Assembly: GCA_003859965.1 (NCBI GenBank)
Contig: RQYR01000005.1
Span: forward strand, 1 to 64,000
Origin: Comamonadaceae bacterium OH2545_COT-014
Lineage (GTDB): Bacteria > Pseudomonadota > Gammaproteobacteria > Burkholderiales > Burkholderiaceae_C
Direction of reading: 5' to 3'
Length of the DNA stretch: 64,000 bases
Made by a program: the position numbers and the translations under genes. The notes under the pieces were generated by a model. It did not search any database, was not told the DNA's origin, and was given only the letters and a program-made list of their open reading frames with translations. Positions 19,812 through 29,187 of the stretch are shown here, piece by piece. Each line of letters opens with the position of its first letter. Position 1 is the first letter of the stretch.

Positions 19812-20594
19812 ATGACACATCCCACATCCGCCCCTCAAACGCCCTGTTCTTCACCCGGCCCGCTTTCGGCAGAAGATGCCAAAGTGGCTTCGCGTCGTGG
19901 TTTTTTGCGCAGCCTGCCGGCCCTGACGGCCGTGGCGGCGCTGGCCCCGCAAACAGCCCGCGCCGAAGGCAGCCCGCACCACTGGGGCATGCTGGTGGAC
20001 GTGCGCAAATGCATCGGCTGCCAGGCATGCACGGTGGCCTGCATTCAGGAAAACGTGGTGCCCGAGGGGAGTTTCCGCACCATCGTTTCCACCTACAGCA
20101 TCCAGGTGGAAGGCAGCGGCCAGCCCGCCGGCACCTATGTGCTGCCGCGCCTGTGCAACCACTGCGACGAGCCGCCCTGCGTGCCCGTGTGCCCGGTGAG
20201 CGCCACATTCAAGCGCGCCGACGGCATTGTGCTGGTGGACAGCGACCGCTGCGTGGGTTGCGCCTACTGCGTGCAGGCCTGCCCTTATGACGCGCGTTTC
20301 ATCAACCACGACACGGGCAAGGCCGACAAATGCACGTTCTGCGCGCACCGCGTGGAAGCGGGCCTGCTGCCTGCCTGTGTGGAAACCTGCGTGGGCGGCG
20401 CGCGCATCTTCGGCGACCTCAACGATCCCGATGGCGAGCTGCGCCAGCGCCTGAATGAAGCCAAGCCCGAACTCAAGGTGCTCAAGCCGGGGCTGGAAAC
20501 CAAGCCGCAGGTTTTCTATATCGGTCTGGATGAGTCGTTCGAAGGCAAGGTGGAAGGCCAAGGCACGCTGTGGAAGCCGCGTGCCCACGGTTGA
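19812..20594 (+). CDS. ttrB: Tetrathionate reductase iron-sulfur subunit TtrB
   Basis: This 260-residue protein has a Tat-type signal with SRRGFLRSL at residues 28-36. It carries sixteen cysteines in four ferredoxin-like groups (CIGCQACTVAC, CNHCDEPPC with CPV, CVGCAYCVQAC, CTFC with CVETC), enough for four [4Fe-4S] clusters. It passes electrons from the membrane quinol oxidase TtrC to the molybdopterin subunit TtrA on the outer face of the inner membrane. The ATG at 19812 was chosen because the Tat signal begins just after it; the frame is open much further upstream but without export character. It is first in the ttrBCA1A2 operon. Confidence 0.93.
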   Translation: MTHPTSAPQTPCSSPGPLSAEDAKVASRRGFLRSLPALTAVAALAPQTARAEGSPHHWGMLVDVRKCIGCQACTVACIQENVVPEGSFRTIVSTYSIQVEGSGQPAGTYVLPRLCNHCDEPPCVPVCPVSATFKRADGIVLVDSDRCVGCAYCVQACPYDARFINHDTGKADKCTFCAHRVEAGLLPACVETCVGGARIFGDLNDPDGELRQRLNEAKPELKVLKPGLETKPQVFYIGLDESFEGKVEGQGTLWKPRAHG

Positions 20595-20630
20595 CTTGCA
20601 CGAGGCCGTTACATCGAAGGAGATGCCAAG

Positions 20631-21722
20631 ATGAACATTGTTGAAACTGTCAACGTCACGCGCGAGGTGGCCTGGCTGCCTTGGGCCGTGCAGTATTTCT
20701 TCCTGATTGGCCTGTCTTACGGGGCATGGCTGCTGTCGCTGCCAGGCGTGCTGTGGCGCAAACCGGGCTGGGTGGTCATTTCGCGGCTGGCGCTTCTGGC
20801 GGCGCTGGTGTGCGGCCTGTCGGCGCCGGTCGCCCTGCTGGCGGACTTGCACCAGCCTGGCCGCTTCTGGCACTTCTATGCCTACTTCACGTCCACCTCT
20901 TGGATGTCATGGGGCGCTTTCTTTATTCCCATCTACGTCACTGGCCTGCTGCTGTACGGCTGGCTGGCCTTCCGCCCGCTGCTGGCGCAGCACGCGGAAG
21001 AGGGCGGGCGCTTTGCCACCGTGGCGCGCTGGGTGGCCCTGGGCGGGCATGACAGCCGCGGGCCGCTGTGGGCCGCCGCCGCGCTGACCTTCGTTGGCGC
21101 GGCGCTGGTGGCGCTGTACACCGGCGTCGAGGTCATGGTGGTACGCGCCCGTCCGCTGTGGCACACGCCGCTGCTGCCGGTGCAGTTTTTCATCACGGCC
21201 GTGGGTGGCGCGGCCGGGCTGGTGATGCTGCTCAACCGCTTTGGCCCTTCCCGCAACGAGCTGGGCGTGCAGCGCCGCCTGGCCTACACCGTGGCGCTGT
21301 GCCAGACGCTGGCGCTGGCCATTGGCGGCCTCTGGCTGGCGCTGGCCCTCAGCGGCATGGCGCCGGTGCATGCCGAAGCCCTGGCCCAAGTGGCCGCCGC
21401 ACCCAACTGGCGCCTGGCGGCTGCCTGGGCCACGGCCACCACGGCGCTGACCTTGTGGCTGGCATGGAAACGGCCCCAATCCGGCCTGCTGCTGGGCCTG
21501 CTGGCCTTGCACTCCACCTGGATGGTGCGCTGGTCCATCTTCATTGGCGGGCAGGAAGTGCCCAAGACCGGCGCTGGCTATTACAGCTACCAGCTGCCCC
21601 TGGGGCCGGAAGGCTTGCTGGGCATCGTGGGCACGGCGGGCCTGTGGATTTTCCTGTTCATCGTGCTGACTTACGTGCTGCCGCTGGATCGCCTGGGCCG
21701 GACCAGCCACTCGCAAGCGTGA
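20631..21722 (+). CDS. ttrC: Tetrathionate reductase membrane subunit TtrC (NrfD-like)
   Basis: This 363-residue polytopic protein with about nine hydrophobic segments belongs to the NrfD/PsrC family of quinol-oxidising membrane anchors. Charged residues typical of the family are present (VAWLPWAVQYFFLIGLSYG, LLADLHQPGRFWHFY, STWMVRWSIFIGGQEVPKT). AAGGAG sits upstream of the ATG at 20631, 36 bp after ttrB. It anchors TtrA-TtrB and takes electrons from menaquinol or ubiquinol. Confidence 0.92.
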   Translation: MNIVETVNVTREVAWLPWAVQYFFLIGLSYGAWLLSLPGVLWRKPGWVVISRLALLAALVCGLSAPVALLADLHQPGRFWHFYAYFTSTSWMSWGAFFIPIYVTGLLLYGWLAFRPLLAQHAEEGGRFATVARWVALGGHDSRGPLWAAAALTFVGAALVALYTGVEVMVVRARPLWHTPLLPVQFFITAVGGAAGLVMLLNRFGPSRNELGVQRRLAYTVALCQTLALAIGGLWLALALSGMAPVHAEALAQVAAAPNWRLAAAWATATTALTLWLAWKRPQSGLLLGLLALHSTWMVRWSIFIGGQEVPKTGAGYYSYQLPLGPEGLLGIVGTAGLWIFLFIVLTYVLPLDRLGRTSHSQA

Positions 21723-21814
21723 AACAACAGGGGGGGCAGGCCCGGCGCCTGCACCCGAACCCAGTGCCAGAAATAGCAAGCAGTGCATAACAAGAACAAG
21801 GAAAGAGTTCTCCC

Positions 21815-24800
21815 ATGAAAAAAATCGAACGTCGTGATCTCGTGGCCGCAGGTGGGCTGGCTGCCTTTGCCGCCGGTTTCTCGCAAACGCTGGGCCGCAT
21901 GGCGGATGCCGTCGTGGGTGAAAAGCCCGAGCGTCATAACGTCTATGGCCGTGCCCTGGAGCCGGAATTCACGGTGGACCGCAAGACGGGCGCCATCCAG
22001 CTCAACCCCAAGCAGCAGGTGAGCTACACCGGCTGCTTGGGCTGCACGACCCAGTGCGGTGTGCGTGTGCGGGTGGACAAGGCGTCCGGACGCATCCTGC
22101 GCGTGAGCGGCAACCCTTACAGCCCGCTGTCCACTGATCCGTATTTGCCGATGGGCACGCCCGTCAAGGACAGTCTGGTGGGCCTTTCGCTTTACCAGGA
22201 CAAGGGGCTGGGCGGCCGCGCCACGGCCTGCGGGCGCGGCAACGCGGCGCTGGACCAGATGACCTCGCCTTACCGGGTGCTCACGCCGCTCAAGCGCGTG
22301 GGGCCGCGCAATTCGGGGCGCTGGCAGGCGATCAGCTTCGAGCAGCTGATCCAGGAGGTGACGGAAGGAGGCGACCTGTTCGGCGAAGGCCACGTGGAAG
22401 GGCTGGCCAGCATTCGCGACGTGCAAACCCCGATCGATCCCAATGCGCCTGAACTGGGGCCGCGCGTCAACCAGGTGGGTGTGATGATGGGGCTGACCTA
22501 TGCGCGCGACAGCCTGGCGCAGCGCTTCTGGCGCAAGGCTTACGGCACCATCAACTACGTCGGCCACGGCTCTTACTGTGGCGGCGCCTACCGCTCCGGC
22601 TCGGCCGCGCTGTTTGGCGACTTCAAGGGCATGCCGCATGCCAAGACCGACTTCTCGAACGCTGAATTCGCCATGTTCGTCGGCACGGCGCCGGGCAACG
22701 CCGGCAACCCGTTCAAGCGCAGCGGGGCGCTGGTGGCCAAGGGGCGCACGGAAGGCCGGCTGGACTATGTGGTGATTGACCCGGTGCTGACCAACGCGGA
22801 CAACCGGGCCGTGCCGTCGCGCAACCACTGGGTGCCTATTCGCCCCAGCACCGATGGCGCGCTGGCCATAGCCATGATGCGCTGGATGTTCGAGAACGAC
22901 CGGGTCAACCGGGCTTACTTGAGCTATCCCAACCTGAAAGCAGCCAATGCGGCGGGAGAGCCTTCGTTCACCAATGCCAGCTGGCTGGTGATCACGCAAG
23001 AAGGCCATCCGCGCCAGGGCAGCTTTCTGCGCGGCAGCGATCTGGGGATGCCCGTGGCGGCGGAAGACCGCTACAAGGACAAGGATCCCTATTACGTGCT
23101 TGATGCCAGCGGCCAGCTGGCCGAGGCGGCTACTCTGGGCGGCCCGGCCCGGCTGGAAGCCACGGAGCCCGTGGTGCTGGACGGCCAGCCGGTGGAGGTA
23201 AAGACCTCGCTGCAGTTGCTGCGCGCTTCGGCCGAGGAGCTGACGCTGACGCAGGCCAGCGAGATCACCGGCATCCCGCAAGACGTGATCGTGGGCCTGG
23301 CGCGCGAATTCACCAGCCACGGCCGCAAGGCCAGCGTCATCAGCCACGGCGGCATGATGGGCGGCAACGGCTTTTACAACGCCTATGCGCTGATGACGCT
23401 GAACGCCCTGATCGGCAGTCTCAACTGCAAGGGCGGCTATGCCATCAGCGCCGGTGGCTTCAAGGACGCGGCCCCTGGGCCGCGCTACAACCTGGATACG
23501 TTCGACGGCCAGGTCAAGTCGCGTGGCGTGCGTATTGACCGGGTCAACCTGTCCTACGAGAAATCCAGCGAATTCAAGCGGCGGCAGCAAGCCGGGCAAG
23601 CCGTCTATCCGGCCACGGATCAGTGGTATCCCAATGCCCCGGGCCTGGCCACCGAATGGATGAGCAGCTCGTTCAAAGGCTATCCGTACCCGCTCAAGGC
23701 ACTGATCATCTGGGCCACCAACCCGGTGTATGGCATTCCTGGCCTGCGCACGCTGGAGAAGGAGCTGACCGACCCGAAGAAGCTGCCCCTGATCATCTCG
23801 GTGGATCCGTTCATCAACGAGAGCAATGCGTTTGCCGACTACATCGTGCCTGACCACGTCATGTACGAGTGCTGGGGCTGGGTGGGCCACTGGGGCGTGC
23901 CCACCAAGTGCCTGACGGCCTGGTGGCCGCTGGTGGAAGCCAAAACGGCCAAGGCAGCCGACGGCCAGAGCATCTGCATGGAAACTTTCATGCTGGCGCT
24001 GGCCAAGAAGATGAGCCTGCCGGGTTTTGGCCCCGAAGGGCTGCGCGACATGGACGGCAACCCGGTGCCGCTGGAGCGGCCAGAGGACTGGTATCTGCGC
24101 GGTGGCGCCAACATCGCCTTTGCCGGCGGGCAGCCGGTGGATGACGCGACCGATGACGATCTGCGTTTTTCCGGCGTGGAGCGCATCGCGCCCATGCTCC
24201 AGTCGCGTCTGAAAGAAGACGAATGGCGCAAGGTGGCCAGCATCTATGCCCGCGGCGGACGCTACCAGCCGATTGACGAGTCGCAGGACAAGGACCACCC
24301 GGAGTGGCAGACCTGGCGTTTCAACAAACCGCTGTGGATCTGGAACGAGCAGCTGGCCACCAGCCGCAACAGCCTGAGCGGACAGCGCCGCAAAGGCTGC
24401 GCCGGCTGGCAGCCGCCCGCCTTCAGCAACGGCCAGCCCATGCGCGAGGTGTACACCGTGCAGGAATGGCCGCTGACCGTGGTGAGCTACAAGTCCGCCC
24501 TGCACAACCCGTACAGCATTGGCACCACCATCAGCCGCGTGCGCAACGAAAACCCTGTCATCGTGCATCCGGAAGACGCACGCCGGGCCGGGCTGCGCAG
24601 CGGCGACATGGCCTCGCTGCAAACACCGGGTGGCGCCATCCGGTGCCAGGTCATCGTGCATGAAGGCGTGGTGCAAGGCACGGTGGCCATTGAACATGGC
24701 TATGGCCACCGTGAATTCGGCGCCCGTACCCAGTATGTGGATGGCAAACCCATGGCGTCCAACCCGGCGCTGGGTTTGGGCGTGAGCCTGAATGACCTGG

Positions 24801-24901
24801 GCATGGCCGACCCGACACGGGGCTTGAGCGCGGTCTGGCTCGACTCCATCTCGGGCACGGCCGTGCGGCATGGTCTGCCCGCCCGCATCCGTCGCGCCTA
24901 G
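21815..24901 (+). CDS. ttrA: Tetrathionate reductase catalytic subunit TtrA, copy 1
   Basis: This 1,028-residue molybdopterin (DMSO-reductase family) oxidoreductase reduces tetrathionate to thiosulfate in the periplasm. A Tat signal with ERRDLVAAGGLAAFAAGF spans residues 5-22. A [4Fe-4S] site is formed by Cys74, Cys77, Cys81 and Cys139. The likely Mo-ligand Cys255 lies in GHGSYCGGAYRSGS. The cofactor domains are complete to the end (HGYGHREFGAR, LGMADPTRGLSAVWLD). Length matches the family (about 1,020). It follows ttrC by 92 bp. Unusually, an equal-length second copy follows directly. Copy 1 carries additional cysteines such as those in SLNCKGG and YECWGW that copy 2 lacks. Confidence 0.93.
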   Translation: MKKIERRDLVAAGGLAAFAAGFSQTLGRMADAVVGEKPERHNVYGRALEPEFTVDRKTGAIQLNPKQQVSYTGCLGCTTQCGVRVRVDKASGRILRVSGNPYSPLSTDPYLPMGTPVKDSLVGLSLYQDKGLGGRATACGRGNAALDQMTSPYRVLTPLKRVGPRNSGRWQAISFEQLIQEVTEGGDLFGEGHVEGLASIRDVQTPIDPNAPELGPRVNQVGVMMGLTYARDSLAQRFWRKAYGTINYVGHGSYCGGAYRSGSAALFGDFKGMPHAKTDFSNAEFAMFVGTAPGNAGNPFKRSGALVAKGRTEGRLDYVVIDPVLTNADNRAVPSRNHWVPIRPSTDGALAIAMMRWMFENDRVNRAYLSYPNLKAANAAGEPSFTNASWLVITQEGHPRQGSFLRGSDLGMPVAAEDRYKDKDPYYVLDASGQLAEAATLGGPARLEATEPVVLDGQPVEVKTSLQLLRASAEELTLTQASEITGIPQDVIVGLAREFTSHGRKASVISHGGMMGGNGFYNAYALMTLNALIGSLNCKGGYAISAGGFKDAAPGPRYNLDTFDGQVKSRGVRIDRVNLSYEKSSEFKRRQQAGQAVYPATDQWYPNAPGLATEWMSSSFKGYPYPLKALIIWATNPVYGIPGLRTLEKELTDPKKLPLIISVDPFINESNAFADYIVPDHVMYECWGWVGHWGVPTKCLTAWWPLVEAKTAKAADGQSICMETFMLALAKKMSLPGFGPEGLRDMDGNPVPLERPEDWYLRGGANIAFAGGQPVDDATDDDLRFSGVERIAPMLQSRLKEDEWRKVASIYARGGRYQPIDESQDKDHPEWQTWRFNKPLWIWNEQLATSRNSLSGQRRKGCAGWQPPAFSNGQPMREVYTVQEWPLTVVSYKSALHNPYSIGTTISRVRNENPVIVHPEDARRAGLRSGDMASLQTPGGAIRCQVIVHEGVVQGTVAIEHGYGHREFGARTQYVDGKPMASNPALGLGVSLNDLGMADPTRGLSAVWLDSISGTAVRHGLPARIRRA

Positions 24902-24958
24902 CGCGGCCCCGATGCGGGGCACACAACTTGCCCCTGACATGCAAGCGGAGAACCTGCG

Positions 24959-27900
24959 ATGAAAAAAATTGAACGCCGAGACCTCGTGGCCGCAGGCGGC
25001 CTGGCCGCCTTTGCCGCCGGCTTTTCCCAGACGCTGGGCCGCATGGCCGACACCGTGGTGGGGACGAAGCCAGAGCGTCACCATGTGCATGGCCGTTCCC
25101 CGGAGCCAGAGTTCACCGTTAATCCGGAAACTGGCGCGCTGCGCATGAACCCGAACCAGCAGGTGAGCTACACCGCCTGCCTGGGCTGCACCACCATCTG
25201 CGGCGTGCGCGTGCGAACCGACAAGGCCACGGGTCGCGTGCTGCGTGTCACGGGCAACCCCTACAACCCGCTATCCACCGAGCCGCACCTGCCCATGAGC
25301 GCCTCCTTCAAGGAAAGCCTGGTCAGCCTCTCGCGCTATCAGGACAAAGGGCTGGCGGGCCGCTCTACCGCGTGCGGGCGCGGCAACGCAGCGCTGGATC
25401 AGATGCATTCCCCGTTTCGCGTGCTGACACCGCTCAAGCGCGTGGGGCCACGCAACAGCGGACGCTGGGAGCCCATTTCGCTGGAGCAGCTCGTCAAGGA
25501 AGTGACTGAGGGCGGCAACCTCTTTGGCGAAGGGCACGTGGACGGGCTGGCCGCGCTGCGCGAGCTGAAAACCCCCATTGACCCGCAAGCGCCCGAGTTT
25601 GGCGCCAAGGTCAACCAGGTGGCCGTGCTTACCAGCGTGAACGAGGGGCGCGAAGCCTTCGCGCGCCGCTTCTGGAACCAGGCCTACGGCACGCTGAATT
25701 TCGTGCGCCATGGCTCGTACTGCGGGGGCTCGTACCGCTCTGGCTCGGGCGCGCTGTTTGGCGACATGCGCGCCATGCCGCACGGCAAGCCCGACCTGGC
25801 GCATGCCGAATTCGTCATGTTCGTGGGCACCGCGCCCGGCAACGCCGGCAACCCCTTCAAACGCACTGGCGCCATGCTGGCCAAGGGGCGCACCGAAGGG
25901 CGGCTGGACTACGTGGTGGTGGATCCGGTGCTCAGCAACGCCGACAACCGCGCCGTGGACAAGCGCGGGCGCTGGATCCCCATCCGCCCCAGCACCGACG
26001 GCGCGCTGGCCATGGCCATCATTCGCTGGATGTTTGACCACGACAAGGTCAACACGGCCTACCTGTCCTGGCCCAACCTGGCCGCAGCCGAGGCGGCGGG
26101 CGAGCCTTCGTTCACCAATGCCAGCTGGCTGGTCATTACCGAGCCCGGGCACCCGCGCCAAGGGCGCTTCCTGCGCGGCACCGATCTGGGTCTGGAGCTG
26201 CCTGAGGAGGAGCGTTACAAGGCCAAGGATCCTTACTTCGTGCTGGGCCCGGATGGCATGCCAACGGATGCGGCGCACGCCAGCGGCCCCGCGCCGCTGG
26301 AGGCGCAAGCGCCGGTCATGCTCAATGGCCAGCCGGTGGCCGTGAAAACCTCGTTGCAGCTGCTGCGCGAATCGGCCATGCGCATGACGGCGGCCGAGGC
26401 ATCGGAGATTTGCGGCATTCCGCAAGACGTGATTGAAGGGCTGGCGCGCGAACTCACCAGCCACGGCCGCAAGGCCTGCGTGGTGGCGCATGGCGGCATG
26501 ATGGGCGGCAACGGCTTCTATAACGCCTTCTCGCTCATCACCATCAACGCGCTGCTGGGCAACCTGAACTACAAGGGCGGTTTCGTCATGGGCGGCGGCG
26601 GCTTCAAGGACGCCGGTGAAGGCCCACGCTACAACTTGGCCACGTTTGAAGGCGCCATCAAGCCCAAGGGTGTGCCGCTGGGCCGCAACACCGCCTACGA
26701 GCGCACCAGCGAATTCAAGCGGCGCAAGGCCGAGGGCAAGGCTTACCCGGCGCGCGACCAGTGGTTCCCCAACGCGCCGGGCCTGGGCACCGAATGGTTC
26801 ACCGGCGCGCTGCGCGGCTACCCCTACACGCTCAAGGCGCTGGTGCTGTGGATGGCCAACCCCATCTACGGCATTCCGGGCCTGCGCGAGCTGATTGAAA
26901 AAGACCTGGCCGATCCGAAGAAGCTGCCGCTGATCATTTCGGTGGACCCGCTTATCAACGAGAGCAATGCCTTCGCCGACTACATCGTGCCCGACTCCAT
27001 CATGTACGAGAGCTGGGGCTGGGTGGCGCCCTGGAACGGCGTGCCCACCAAGACCATGACGGCGCGCTGGCCCGTGGTGGAGCCGCGCGCCGCCAAGGCC
27101 GCCGACGGGCAGCCCGTGGGCATGGAAACCTTCTTCTTCGCGCTGGCCAAGGCCATGCAGCTGCCCGGCTTCGGCCCACAGGGCATGAGCGATGCCGAAG
27201 GCAACCCGCTGCCGCTGGAGCGGCCCGAGCACTGGTATCTGCGCGGCGGCGCCAACATTGCCTGGCTGGGCAAGCAGCCCGTGGGCGATGCCACCGACGA
27301 GGACATTGCCCTGTCCGGCGTCGAACGGCTGCTGCCCCAGCTCAAGGCCACGCTCAAGGAGGACGAATGGCGCAAAGTGGCCTTCCTCTACACCCGGGGC
27401 GGCCGCTACCAGCCGGCCAAGCAAGCACAGGACCCGGAGCACCCCGAGTGGCAGACCAACCGCTTCACCAAGCCCTTGTGGCTGTGGAACGAGAACGTCG
27501 GCACGGCCAAGAACAGCCTTACCGGCAAGAAGTTCAGCGGCTGCGCCTCATGGCAGCCCCCCGCCTTTGCCGATGGCACGCCCATGCGTCAGCTGTATCC
27601 GGCCAGCGAGTGGCCCATCCTGCTCATCAGCTTCAAGTCGGCGCTGCAAAACTCCTACAGCATTGCCACGCGCATCACCGGCATTCATCCGGACAACCCG
27701 GTCATCGTGCACCCCAGCGATGCGGCCCGGGCAGGCCTGAAAACAGGCGACGCCGCGCGCTTGCAAACCCCGGGCGGCAGCGCGCCCTGCACCGTCATCG
27801 TGCATGAGGGCGTGATGCCGGGCGTCATCGCCATCGAGCACGGCTATGGCCACCGCGAGCTGGGCGCGCGCGCCCACCACATCGGCGGCGAGCGCCAGCC

Positions 27901-28045
27901 TGAGGTACATGGGCTGAGCGCTGGCGTGAACATCAATGATTTGGGCTTGGCCGACCCCACGCGCGGCAGCGAAACCACCTGGGTGGACGCCATCTCCGGC
28001 GCCGCCGTGCGCCAAGGCTTGCCCGCGCGGCTGCTCAAGGCCTGA
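24959..28045 (+). CDS. ttrA: Tetrathionate reductase catalytic subunit TtrA, copy 2
   Basis: This second complete 1,028-residue TtrA has its first 31 residues identical to copy 1. Cys74, Cys77, Cys81, Cys139 and Cys255 (RHGSYCGGSYRSGS) sit at the same positions without gaps over at least the first 300 residues. By eye about three-quarters of residues are the same. A Tat signal is present. It starts 57 bp after copy 1 and ends the operon. The intact cofactor motifs argue that it is functional, not a decaying duplicate. It may share TtrB and TtrC with copy 1, or have a different preferred oxidised-sulfur substrate. Confidence 0.9.
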   Translation: MKKIERRDLVAAGGLAAFAAGFSQTLGRMADTVVGTKPERHHVHGRSPEPEFTVNPETGALRMNPNQQVSYTACLGCTTICGVRVRTDKATGRVLRVTGNPYNPLSTEPHLPMSASFKESLVSLSRYQDKGLAGRSTACGRGNAALDQMHSPFRVLTPLKRVGPRNSGRWEPISLEQLVKEVTEGGNLFGEGHVDGLAALRELKTPIDPQAPEFGAKVNQVAVLTSVNEGREAFARRFWNQAYGTLNFVRHGSYCGGSYRSGSGALFGDMRAMPHGKPDLAHAEFVMFVGTAPGNAGNPFKRTGAMLAKGRTEGRLDYVVVDPVLSNADNRAVDKRGRWIPIRPSTDGALAMAIIRWMFDHDKVNTAYLSWPNLAAAEAAGEPSFTNASWLVITEPGHPRQGRFLRGTDLGLELPEEERYKAKDPYFVLGPDGMPTDAAHASGPAPLEAQAPVMLNGQPVAVKTSLQLLRESAMRMTAAEASEICGIPQDVIEGLARELTSHGRKACVVAHGGMMGGNGFYNAFSLITINALLGNLNYKGGFVMGGGGFKDAGEGPRYNLATFEGAIKPKGVPLGRNTAYERTSEFKRRKAEGKAYPARDQWFPNAPGLGTEWFTGALRGYPYTLKALVLWMANPIYGIPGLRELIEKDLADPKKLPLIISVDPLINESNAFADYIVPDSIMYESWGWVAPWNGVPTKTMTARWPVVEPRAAKAADGQPVGMETFFFALAKAMQLPGFGPQGMSDAEGNPLPLERPEHWYLRGGANIAWLGKQPVGDATDEDIALSGVERLLPQLKATLKEDEWRKVAFLYTRGGRYQPAKQAQDPEHPEWQTNRFTKPLWLWNENVGTAKNSLTGKKFSGCASWQPPAFADGTPMRQLYPASEWPILLISFKSALQNSYSIATRITGIHPDNPVIVHPSDAARAGLKTGDAARLQTPGGSAPCTVIVHEGVMPGVIAIEHGYGHRELGARAHHIGGERQPEVHGLSAGVNINDLGLADPTRGSETTWVDAISGAAVRQGLPARLLKA

Positions 28046-28166
28046 CAAAACCGCCTGCCCCGCCCCGCGCCACCTGTGCCAAGACTGGGCAGGCGCGGCG
28101 GGGCTTGTGTCATCTAGGTGTCGTTTCCCAATAATTGGCTTGGATTCAAACCCGATAGCGCTTCAT

Positions 28167-29081
28167 CTACGCCATGGGCCGACGCTTGAGTTCGCCGGGA
28201 AGTACCCCGAACTGTTTCTGGAACGCTGCGCCAAAATGGCTCAGGTTGGTGTATCCGACTTGCCGGCCCGCCTCCGCCGCACTGGTTTTGCCGGACTCGA
28301 TGAGTTGCCATGCATGATGCATGCGTTCTTGTTGATAAAGCGCATGTACAGACACGCCGAACATGCGCTTGAAGTCCTGCTTGAGCTGGAATGTGTTCAT
28401 GCCGCAGGCGCGGGCCAGCTCGGCAATGGTGGGGGCGCAGTCGATACGCGCCAATAGCAGGGCGCGCGCCAGTTCCAGGCGCGCGCGCTGGGCGCGGGTA
28501 AAGACGTTGCGCCTGTCATCGATGGCGCTGTCGATCAGCAAGGCCAGCAATTCAAGACTCTTGGCTTCGCGCAGCAGGGCGCTGCTTGCCGTGGAAATCA
28601 GGATGCCGTCCAGCTCATGGGCGGCGCGCAACACCTTGGCATGCGCGGCCTCGACACGCAGATTGCTGGAGCGGCGCAATCGCTCGGCGAACAGAAAACC
28701 CTGTTCGCCCGCCAGCTCCGGCAGCGCGTCCAGGGGCAACAGCAGCCCAACCTGATGCGCACGGCCGCGCCACTGGGTTTTCCAGGGCACATCCGGCAAA
28801 TAGCCGACCACGGTTTGGCGGCCAGATACGCTGAATTGGCGGCCATCAAGGTTGATGTCCGGCCCATCGCGCAGCCACACCGACAGATGCAGGCGGCTCT
28901 CGGAGTCCGTCACCGTGAGGCGCACGGGCTCCCGGTATTCGCTGCGACTGGCGAATGCAGACAAGCCGTACCGGGTGACATGGGCGCCGCTTTGTTGTGG
29001 CCCAGCCGGCCAAGTGTCCACCGATGGCTTGCTGGCGGAAGGCAGGTAGCTCGCCACGTCGATGAATGAGTTGCGCGACAT
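28167..29081 (-). CDS. AraC-family regulator, PchR/YbtA-like
   Basis: This 304-residue regulator has an N-terminal ligand-binding region and a C-terminal AraC double helix-turn-helix at about 205-300 (IAELARACGMNTFQLKQDFKRMFG, AGRQVGYTNLSHFGAAFQKQFGVLPGELKRR). GGGAG precedes the ATG at 29081. It is divergent from a TonB-dependent receptor with 106 bp between starts. This is the layout of PchR (pyochelin) and YbtA (yersiniabactin), which sense the internalised siderophore and activate the receptor operon. The ligand here cannot be read from sequence. Confidence 0.88.
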   Translation of the reverse strand: MSRNSFIDVASYLPSASKPSVDTWPAGPQQSGAHVTRYGLSAFASRSEYREPVRLTVTDSESRLHLSVWLRDGPDINLDGRQFSVSGRQTVVGYLPDVPWKTQWRGRAHQVGLLLPLDALPELAGEQGFLFAERLRRSSNLRVEAAHAKVLRAAHELDGILISTASSALLREAKSLELLALLIDSAIDDRRNVFTRAQRARLELARALLLARIDCAPTIAELARACGMNTFQLKQDFKRMFGVSVHALYQQERMHHAWQLIESGKTSAAEAGRQVGYTNLSHFGAAFQKQFGVLPGELKRRPMA

Positions 29082-29133
29082 AAAAAACTCCCGCTGCGGG
29101 TATGAAGGCTGCCTTTGAGGGTACGCAGATGCG

Positions 29134-29147
29134 GATGAGAATCACTA
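29134..29147. promoter_or_regulatory. Probable Fur box
   Basis: GATGAGAATCACTA matches 11 of 14 positions of the AATGATAATCATTA core of the Fur consensus. It lies between the divergent AraC regulator and the TonB-dependent receptor, about 40 bp upstream of the receptor start. Iron repression of both is the expectation. Confidence 0.5.
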
Positions 29148-29187
29148 AATTTGAAGAGGTATAGATCAACTCTTCTCGGTTTTCATC

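Noticed and set aside
21671-25090. Leftward open frame of 1,139 codons opposite ttrC and ttrA
   Set aside because: It is the complement of highly conserved ttr coding sequence. Its product is His/Gly/Ala-rich without domains, as expected from GC-rich antisense DNA.
28056-28107. GC-rich inverted repeat after ttrA copy 2 as a terminator
   Set aside because: The stem is interrupted and no T-run follows, so it was not called although some terminator is expected there.
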